Below, in pieces: positions 26,161 to 32,568 of a stretch of 32,568 nucleotides of DNA (position 1 is the stretch's first letter; each line of letters starts with the position of its first letter). The stretch is from an uncultured Bacteroidales bacterium (GTDB lineage Bacteria > Bacteroidota > Bacteroidia > Bacteroidales > WCHB1-69). The stretch covers positions 1 through 32,568 of the forward strand of contig CAJODA010000024.1 of the NCBI GenBank assembly GCA_905233745.1, read 5' to 3'. The notes under the pieces are model-generated. The model had not been told where the DNA came from, ran no database searches, and worked only from the letters and a program-made list of their open reading frames with translations. A program made the position numbers and the translations under genes.

Positions 26161-27558
26161 CTAATTCTGACCTGTCAGCAACTTATATTGGTGGCATTTT
26201 ATCTGCAAATCCATCCATGCGTCAATGGTTTGGTCCTGGCTCTGGCGGAGCAGCGTCTGAGCTTCCAGAAGGTCGGCAACGGGAACAAGGCCAGCCTCAT
26301 AGTTCACGCGAGCGGTGAACAAGTTGGTCTCAGCATCGCGCAAGGCAAGTTCCTGCAACTGCAGCTGGGCCTGCGACTGCTGCAATTCCTGCCACGCCTG
26401 GCGCGTCTCCAGCATCATCTTTTGCATCAAGTCTTCCCTGTTGTTTATCGCCTTCTGAATCCCATAATCCTGCTGTTTCATCTTGTGAGAAGTCTCCCAC
26501 CAATTGGTGATCGGCACTTGCAACGTAAAAAAAGCCAAACCATTAGCCGAATATTTGTCAAAAATGGGATTGCCGTATGAGACATTCGCACCCGCCATCA
26601 GATGAGGCAACGTCTCCCCCACCGTTATCTTTTTCTTCAACTGCTCCGCTTGCACATTCAAATCCAACAACTGGGCTTCCTTACGGTTGTCCGACGACAG
26701 TGGTTCCTGCATACGGGCAATTTCCCGCCTAAGGGCATCCTTGTCCAATGTGTCCGACAAAGTCAGGTCTGGAGCATACTCTATGCCCACCGACTGGCAT
26801 AAAGCCATAGTGGCCAGCACAATACCATTTTCCAGTTTCAGCTGGTTCGACCGCATCTCGTACTGTTTCATCACCACCTTCAGCGTGTCGTTTTGCGTGA
26901 CAAGACCAGCTTGTTGCGCGGCAGTCACATCCCGGTGCAAGGTATCCAAAAACACGATGGCCTGCTGCAATGTTTTCCGTTTTTCCAGCAGGGACACAAT
27001 CAGCCAATACGTTTCTTCGGTTTGTTGAAGCACCTTATCCTGCGTTAGTTGACTTTGCAATTTGGAAGCTTCCACTCCGATTTTGGCCAAGCGGTTGCCA
27101 TTTACAATTTGCCCGCCCATATAGACGGGTTGCACAGCTGTGGCACCCATCAAAAGGCCGTTTTCGCACAAAGACAGCTTGTCGGAGAGTCCGAGGGCGG
27201 CACCATACTCATAGTACAGGTTGTGCAGCCAATCGCGGGCAGCCGCGTTCTGCACATCCTCGATACCGTACTCTATCAGCGGATTCAGAGCGTAATAGCC
27301 ACCAAACGTGGCCGTCACACTCGGGAAATATTTGGTAAAAAGCTGCCGCTGGGTCTCCTTGGCGGCCTCCACATCCAAGGCAGCGTTACGCACCGCCACA
27401 TCGTTATGCAGGGCCAATTGCCGGCAACTGTCCAGCGAGAGGCCTTGGGCAGACAGGCTGCCAATGGCCGCGAACAACAACAGAAACACCATTTGTAGAG
27501 ACGCAAAATTTTGCGTCTCTACCGATATCATTCTATTTCCACGTATAAATTTCATCAT
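26161..27558 (-). CDS. TolC-family outer membrane efflux channel
   Basis: A 465-aa outer membrane factor, the exit channel of the RND pump. ATG 27558 is preferred because it overlaps the RND stop as ATGA, which suggests translational coupling. The N-terminus MMKFIRGNRMI is followed by residues encoded by a palindromic repeat (VETQNFAS) and then the hydrophobic signal core MVFLLLFAAIGSLSAQG. The mature protein has two OEP repeats with long helices (LSLDSCRQLALHNDVAVRNAALDVEAA; EQLKKKITVGETLPHLMAGANVSYGNP; ETNLFTARVNYEAGLVPVADLLEAQTLLRQSQDQ). If the insert harms the signal, ATG 27492 could serve instead but would have no positive charges in front. Confidence 0.88.
   Translation of the reverse strand: MMKFIRGNRMISVETQNFASLQMVFLLLFAAIGSLSAQGLSLDSCRQLALHNDVAVRNAALDVEAAKETQRQLFTKYFPSVTATFGGYYALNPLIEYGIEDVQNAAARDWLHNLYYEYGAALGLSDKLSLCENGLLMGATAVQPVYMGGQIVNGNRLAKIGVEASKLQSQLTQDKVLQQTEETYWLIVSLLEKRKTLQQAIVFLDTLHRDVTAAQQAGLVTQNDTLKVVMKQYEMRSNQLKLENGIVLATMALCQSVGIEYAPDLTLSDTLDKDALRREIARMQEPLSSDNRKEAQLLDLNVQAEQLKKKITVGETLPHLMAGANVSYGNPIFDKYSANGLAFFTLQVPITNWWETSHKMKQQDYGIQKAINNREDLMQKMMLETRQAWQELQQSQAQLQLQELALRDAETNLFTARVNYEAGLVPVADLLEAQTLLRQSQDQTIDAWMDLQIKCHQYKLLTGQN
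27495..27522. repeat. 28-bp perfect palindrome, copy 4 (core CAAAATTTTG)
   Basis: Arms GTAGAGACG and CGTCTCTAC around core CAAAATTTTG with no mismatch. It lies in the first 65 bases of the TolC-like gene and keeps its frame open. As RNA it could fold into a strong hairpin near the start codon. Confidence 0.9.
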
Positions 27559-30500
27559 TTTGCATTTTTGAAAATCTGCCAATAGGCCACGGGGAGGACC
27601 GTGACGACCAACGGCAGGGAGAATATCGTGCCGAAGCAGATCACAACCCCCATCGGCATCCACAGGGATGTGTGCGCTACAATCATAGGGATCACGCCCA
27701 GAGCGGTGGTGGCAGAGGTGAGGAAGATGGGGCGCATACGGCGTTTGCCCGCCTGGAAGCCAGCCTCACGGGAATTCAAGTGATGATTTTTCCGCAAATC
27801 CTCGGCATACTCGAACATGATGATGGCATTGCGTACAATAATGCCGATCAAGCTCACCACGCCCAGCACCGCCGTGATGCTGAAATCGAGCTGGAACACC
27901 CACAAGCCAAGACAAGCCCCGAACACGCATATCAGGCTGGCCGACAGCGTGAGGAACACGATATCCAATTTGCCGAAATGGTACAGCTGGAAGACAAACA
28001 ACACCAAGACAGCCGCAAGAAAACTCAACGCAATCTGGGGAATCACCTGCCCATTGACATTGGTAAGACCGCCGTAGGAGACTTCCACATCCTGCGGCAT
28101 AGCGGGTTTCAGCTCTGTTTCCACATAACGATCAATTTTTTTCATCACCTCAGGCTGGCTGAAGCCATATTTGAGATCTGCTCCGATTGTGATGGTACGG
28201 ATACTGTTCCTACGGTTGATGACGGCATCATGCCACTCCGGGCTCACTTCGGCCACTTGCCGGAGCGGCACCCATGTACCCGGAATAGAGGTGGGCACCA
28301 GAAAATCCTCCAGACCCTCATAACTCGCACTGTCTCCCATATTCTGCGTGTAAAGCATCACCGGCACCTTGTAGTCGCCTTCCCACACGTTGGTCAGGTT
28401 CTGCCCGCCCAACGCAGAAGACAGGTACAGCGACAGCATACTCTGCGTCACTCCAAGGCGCGAAGCCTCATCACTCTTCAGTGTCACCTTGATATTCTGG
28501 GAGGTTTCATCCATGTCCGAATGCACCCATGTCAACTCCGGCAAGGTGTTCAAGAAGTTCTTCAAAGAATCCGCCACAGGTTTCATATCGCGGAAATCGT
28601 CGCCCGACAACCGGACCTCGACCGGATTCTTCACCGCTTGGTAGTCAATCTGCTTGAAACGGATATAGGCATTCGGGAAATGGTTCTCGTATTCCGGCCC
28701 GTATTCTCTGATAATTTTCAGTGTATTTTCTTCCGATGTGGTATTGACGATAAATTGCGCATAGTTCTTGTGTGCCATCTGCGGTGCGTAGGTGGCGTGG
28801 AAACGGGGAGAGGAACAACCGATGAACGAAGTCACGGACTCCACCCGTGGGTCGGCGCGCAGCACCACCTCCATGCTGTCCGCAATGGCCTCCGTCTGTT
28901 CCAGCGTGCTCCCCTCGGCCAGATGCATCTCCACGGCGAAGCAGTTGCGGTCGGCCTTCGGCAACATCTGTATCTGCAAGCGAGTGAAAAGGAATGCACC
29001 CAAAGCCACGGCTCCCAGCGCCGTGCATATCACCACAGCAGGATGACGGAAACAAATGGTCAGCACCTTTTCGTAAAAATTCTGCAACAGGATGAAGAAA
29101 CGATTCTGGGCAGCCTCGAAACGAGTGGGGGCGATGCCGTCTTTGTTGCATTTGATGAACACTGTGGACAAATACGGAATCACCCATACGGCATAGAAGA
29201 TAGAACAGACCAGCGCGAAAAGCACCGTCCACGGGAACAGCTGCACAAAATCGCCCAACGGTCCTGTGATGATGCGTGTCATGGGGAAGAACATACCCGA
29301 TATGGCCAGCGTGGCCAGCGACATAGGCACGAAAAGCATCTTGGTGCTGGTAACGGCGGAGTTCCATCTCGAATAGCCGCGCTGCAGCATGTCGGTGTAT
29401 CCGTCTATGACAATGACGGAATCGTCCACAATCATACCCAGTACCACAATGAGGGCGGCGAGGGTGACGGTATTCAGTTCGATGCCGCAGATGTACATCA
29501 GGCCCATGGTGACAGCCGTACAGACGGGAACGCTGGACCCCGACACCAAGGCAGTGCGCAAGGGAAACAGCAACAGCATCACGGCAATCACCACCAAGAT
29601 GGAAAACACCAGATCGCGCAAGAAGGACATCACCGACTTGTTGACCACGTACGGCTGGTTTGTGATTTTGTGCATATTCACGTCCGGTGACAGCGTTTGT
29701 TTGCACTTTTCAATCTCCTTTTCCACCTTCTTGCCAAAGGCCACAATATTGTTGCCCGGAGCCATCTCCATGGAAATCAGCATTGTGTGCGTTCCGTTGT
29801 ATTTGATGAAGTTCTTCGGCGGAGCATACCGGCGGTCAATGGAGGCAATGTCGCGCAGGCGGACCACGTTGCCCGCCGGATCGGCGAAGACAATCCATAT
29901 TCCGACTGGTAAGGGATGGTGACATGCACTTGTGCCTCGCCTGCCTCGTTCTCCACGCTGCCCCCCACCGTACGCAAGCCCTGCGTGGCCAATTCCACCA
30001 ACAACGCGCGCTGGCTGATGCCGTACGCCGCCAGCTTCTCCTGATCCACACGCACGACAATCTCTTCATTCTGTTGCCCCAGAATTTTAATGTTTCCCAT
30101 TTCCGGGATAGAACGCAAGCGGTCGCACAATTGTTCGGCATACTCTTCCAGCTCCCGCGGCGTGCGCTCGGGCGAGTCCACCGTGAGCAACATGGAGGAG
30201 GTGTTGCCGAAGTCGTCCACCACCACAATCTCCAACACACCCGCCGGCAGGGAAGTCTTCTTGAAAAGCTGAAGCCCGTGCCGTATCTTCGACCACGCGC
30301 CATCCTTGTCCTTCACCGAAGTACGCAACTCGGCATAGACATACACAATGCCGTTCTCGGTCACCGAATAGGTTTTGTCCTTGTCAATTTCCTCGTAGGT
30401 GAACAGAAAACGTTCCAACGGCTTGGTCACCTGCTCTTCCACCTCCTGCGAGGATGCGCCGGGGTAAACCGCCGCCACCACTCCCTGACGTATGGTGAAC

Positions 30501-30625
30501 TGGGGAAACTCGTCTTTGTTCATCTGGGTAAGCCCGAAAATGCCGAACAGCACCAAACAGGCCACCAGAAAAAAGATGATGTTGTGGCTGCGCATCGCGG
30601 ACAATATGTGGTTACGAGGAATCAA
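27555..30625 (-). pseudogene. RND efflux transporter (HAE1/AcrB-like), frameshifted
   Basis: The gene reads in two frames. The 5' part (30625 to about 29900) gives the N-terminus with the first membrane helix (IIFFLVACLVLFGIFGL) and porter domain up to IPYQSE. The 3' part, in the -1 frame, resumes with WIVFADPAGNVVRLRDIAS and runs to the stop at 27555, with membrane helices and VDDSVIV, which carries the conserved acidic pair of RND pumps. The total of 3071 bases is one short of 1024 codons, so restoring one base near 29895-29903 gives a normal 1023-aa pump. The site is not an evident slippery sequence. Either the pump is inactive or the base was lost in sequencing or assembly. It would act with the fusion protein and the TolC-like channel. 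Confidence 0.85.
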
Positions 30626-30631
30626 AAGAGT

Positions 30632-30659
30632 TTATAGTTTATAGATAATAGTTTATTGT
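30632..30659. repeat. 7-bp tandem repeat before the RND gene
   Basis: TTATAGT, TTATAGA, TAATAGT and TTATTGT in a row, in the 87-bp gap between the fusion protein and RND genes. Confidence 0.6.
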
Positions 30660-30699
30660 TTTTTTGGTGGTAATCAAGAAGTTAAGAAACTACGGTGCT

Positions 30700-30727
30700 C
30701 GGGCTTCGGTCTTTAGTCTTCGGTCTT
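30700..30727. repeat. 7-bp tandem repeat across the fusion-protein stop codon
   Basis: CGGGCTT, CGGTCTT, TAGTCTT and CGGTCTT on the plus strand. It encodes the last residues KTED and the stop of the membrane fusion protein and continues into the gap. Confidence 0.65.
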
Positions 30728-31750
30728 ATATACTTTCGCTCCGGTGTATAGTTTCTGCATTCCGGCAGTGATGACGGTGTCGCCGGGGGTGAGGCCGGAG
30801 GAGACGAGCACGCCATTGGCCACGAATTCGGTGGAGGTAATGACGCGACGTTGCGCCCTACCGTTTTGGACCACCCAGACCGACAAGCCTTCGGGGCGTG
30901 TCTGCACACATTTGGCGGGCACAATGAAGCCCCGGCTGTCGGGTTGTTCCAACAACACTTTGCATACCATGCCGGGCAGCAGGGATTTGTCTGCATTTGG
31001 GAAGGCTATTTTCACTTGGTAGCTATGGGACACGCGCGAGGAGGTGACGCTGCGTTCCGTAATCCGGCCTGTGAGCATCTTGTTGTCCAAAGCAGGCACA
31101 TAAACGTACGCCTCTTTGCCCACCACCACGGTGGATATCTCACTCTCGGGCACGGAAAAGGTCACCGACACTTTGCCCATGTCAAGCAGTGTCATTGCCG
31201 GCTCGCCGGGCAGTATCGTGCCGCCCACCTTGGCATTGCAGGTACCCACCACGCCCGATATGGGGGCCGTCATCCGGCACTCGTCGAGCTGTTTCTTGGC
31301 AATTTGCTCCAGCGCGCGAGCCTGGTCCAGTTTGGTTTGCATCTCCACCCACTTCACCTCAGCCAGACTGCCTTTGTCGTACACCTTTTTCAAACGTTGG
31401 CTAGCGTCTTCCGCCTGCTGCAAAGAAGCCTTGGCAGAGTTGTAGGCATTTTGGGCATTGTTGCTGTTCACTTCCGCAAGCAGCTGACCTGCACGCACGT
31501 AGTCGCCCTCGCGCACATAGACACGCTCCACCCTGCCACCTGCCGGAAAGCTCATCGCCACCGAAAGGTTCTCTTCCACCTCGCCCACATACGTGCGTGT
31601 GAGCCCGCCCGACACCGTGTCAATAGCCAACACCTCTACGGCGACGGGAGGCAGTTCGCGCTTCGGCGGTTCATGCTTGCACGAATCATGGACAAGCGCC
31701 AGAACACCGCACAAGCACAACACAAACAATTGTTTCAATACGGTTTTCAT
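30713..31750 (-). CDS. RND membrane fusion protein (HlyD/AcrA-like)
   Basis: A 345-aa periplasmic adaptor linking the RND pump to the outer membrane channel. An N-terminal signal (MKTVLKQLFVLCLCGVLALV) is followed by Cys24 (HDSCKHE), which could be lipidated although the lipobox is poor. Next come the biotinyl-lipoyl half (AMSFPAGGRVERVYVREGDYVRAGQLLAEV), a helical hairpin (about 90-145), the second lipoyl half (MTAPISGVVGTCNAKVGGTILPG), and beta-barrel and membrane-proximal domains ending in GDTVITAGMQKLYTGAKVY. It starts 7 bases after the lipoprotein gene. Its C-terminal codons fall in a heptamer repeat. Confidence 0.92.
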   Translation of the reverse strand: MKTVLKQLFVLCLCGVLALVHDSCKHEPPKRELPPVAVEVLAIDTVSGGLTRTYVGEVEENLSVAMSFPAGGRVERVYVREGDYVRAGQLLAEVNSNNAQNAYNSAKASLQQAEDASQRLKKVYDKGSLAEVKWVEMQTKLDQARALEQIAKKQLDECRMTAPISGVVGTCNAKVGGTILPGEPAMTLLDMGKVSVTFSVPESEISTVVVGKEAYVYVPALDNKMLTGRITERSVTSSRVSHSYQVKIAFPNADKSLLPGMVCKVLLEQPDSRGFIVPAKCVQTRPEGLSVWVVQNGRAQRRVITSTEFVANGVLVSSGLTPGDTVITAGMQKLYTGAKVYKTED

Positions 31751-31757
31751 CTTATCC

Positions 31758-32267
31758 TCAGTTTCTTTCTGCGATTATCTTCATCTTCGGGCCGTTCAGC
31801 AACACAGCATCGTTGCCGCTCTGATGACCTTCCCACTGCTCGTCAACCATCAGGATGTCGTCATTGAGATGGCCACCGCCCGAAGCACGGATGGCATACA
31901 CAATGGAAAGGGTGTTGTCTCCGGAAAAGAGACCCGGACTGCTGTCGGATATCAGAATGTTCGTACTGAACTCGTATGGGAGAAACACGATGGAATCGCC
32001 CTTCACGGTAGCCGGAATGGTATAGCAACCACCGTTCATCTCATTCATGGTGATGATGAGTCTGTTGGGTTGGGACTTGTCTTCCAAAATGTTCATCTGC
32101 CCGTTTTTATGGACAAGACGATAACTTAAGTTTCCGTCTTCGTTCACAATGGACACCTCCCCGGACAGCTTGTAGCTGTAGTTTCCTGTAAACTGCTTGG
32201 TCTCGCGGTTGCATGACATGAAAATCAAAGCCACCGAAACGAGAATCCATAATATCTTTCTGTTCAT
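31758..32267 (-). CDS. Lipoprotein of unknown function in the RND operon
   Basis: A 169-aa protein with a lipoprotein signal, MNRKILWILVSVALIFMSC, and lipobox FMSC placing the lipid at Cys19. The mature part is beta-rich (YSYKLSGEVSIVNEDGNLSYRLVHKNGQMNI; RLIITMNEMNGGCYTIPATVKGDSIVFLPYEF). It may be a small outer membrane lipoprotein; no family is recognised. It lies 7 bases before the fusion protein and 15 bases after the partial gene, so it probably belongs to the same transcript. Confidence 0.75.
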   Translation of the reverse strand: MNRKILWILVSVALIFMSCNRETKQFTGNYSYKLSGEVSIVNEDGNLSYRLVHKNGQMNILEDKSQPNRLIITMNEMNGGCYTIPATVKGDSIVFLPYEFSTNILISDSSPGLFSGDNTLSIVYAIRASGGGHLNDDILMVDEQWEGHQSGNDAVLLNGPKMKIIAERN

Positions 32268-32282
32268 AGTCTTGGATTATTT

Positions 32283-32568
32283 TCAAAAATCGGACTCCAC
32301 CTCTTGCAAATCTATCATGGAGTTCTTTCCATCGATATAAGACAACACCAACGGGAAATTGGCGCGATAGCTACACTGGGAAAGCACGAGACGGTTACAA
32401 TTATGCGTCTCTTCATCCTCATTCAATTTCCACACGATATAGTCTGTAGTAAATTTGGCATACTTGTCTTCTTCTTTCAACTTATTGTACTCCTTGCTAT
32501 CACTGCCATATTTGTCCAGCAGGGTGGTTTTCAGGTTTTCATAAGTATAACTGGTGCTCCGGTTGAAA
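32283..32568 (-). CDS. C-terminal part of an unrecognised protein (runs off the window)
   Basis: The frame is open to the right edge, so only the last 94 or so residues are seen, ending IDLQEVESDF. The visible part includes YTYENLKTTLLDKYGSDSK and HNCNRLVLSQCSYRANFP. A TTG at 32480 is not a convincing start because codons before it read on. No motif or family is recognised. It is 15 bases upstream of the lipoprotein gene. Confidence 0.6.
   Translation of the reverse strand, partial: FNRSTSYTYENLKTTLLDKYGSDSKEYNKLKEEDKYAKFTTDYIVWKLNEDEETHNCNRLVLSQCSYRANFPLVLSYIDGKNSMIDLQEVESDF

Noticed and set aside
27559..27663. N-terminal extension of the TolC-like protein
   Set aside because: It overlaps RND coding sequence, and the ATGA overlap gives a better start.
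27672..29690. 672-codon open frame on the plus strand opposite the RND gene
   Set aside because: It is antisense to a clear RND pump, has a His/Gln/Arg-rich composition typical of shadow frames, and shows no domain.
29777..30625. Two separate RND genes
   Set aside because: The pieces are the N- and C-terminal parts of a single pump, and one added base restores 1023 residues.
1..32568. Mobile element, prophage or tRNA genes
   Set aside because: No transposase, integrase, phage gene or tRNA cloverleaf was seen on either strand.

Overview
The window looks like a chromosomal segment of an anaerobic member of the Bacteroidales. Evidence: a PKD plus type IX secretion (T9SS) sorting domain on a secreted hydrolase, DUF1573, DUF4369/TlpA-like and PCMD families, a fused CcsA/ResB cytochrome c biogenesis protein, and TAnnTTTG (mostly TATTTTTG) -7 promoter elements before many genes, with few purine-rich ribosome binding sites. 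There are no rRNA or tRNA genes, no CRISPR array and no transposase.

Layout. 1-3.4 kb (+): secreted SGNH-type hydrolase and a cytochrome c assembly protein. 3.4-7.6 kb (-): AraC regulator, HdeD-like membrane protein, DUF1573 protein and Mpl-type peptidoglycan ligase. 7.7-10.9 kb (+): ApbE lipoprotein and RNase R, separated by two copies of a palindromic repeat. 10.9-12.4 kb (-): AlbA/Schlafen-type ATP-binding regulator. 12.7-14.4 kb (+): TlpA-like thioredoxin ending in a palindrome that can terminate both strands. 14.4-15.8 kb (-): kal and kce, two steps of anaerobic lysine fermentation. 15.9-21.5 kb (+), divergent from kal-kce: a two-domain VOC protein, two small HdrC-like Fe-S proteins and an HdrE-HdrD-like membrane oxidoreductase, packed with 1-base overlaps or 2-base gaps, then pdxJ and a radical SAM gene. 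21.5-26.1 kb (-): PCMD protein, an SDR with a C-terminal zinc-ribbon-like module, and thrS. 26.2-32.6 kb (-): an RND efflux operon (unknown partial gene, lipoprotein, membrane fusion protein, frameshifted RND pump, TolC-like channel).

The most interesting part is 15.4-19.7 kb. Kal makes crotonyl-CoA from 3-aminobutyryl-CoA. The divergent operon encodes a membrane Fe-S complex with two intact CCG active-site motifs, resembling HdrDE and the ETF:menaquinone oxidoreductase type of protein. Coupling of lysine/crotonyl-CoA metabolism to the menaquinone pool through this complex, with a VOC protein of unknown role, is an inference from position and family.

A second theme is a family of 28-bp palindromes built as 9-bp conserved arms around a 10-bp self-complementary core that differs between copies. 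Four copies are seen. One supplies the C-terminal codons of ApbE, one lies in frame in the TolC signal-peptide region, and one forms a terminator. The RND pump gene is broken by an apparent 1-bp deletion.
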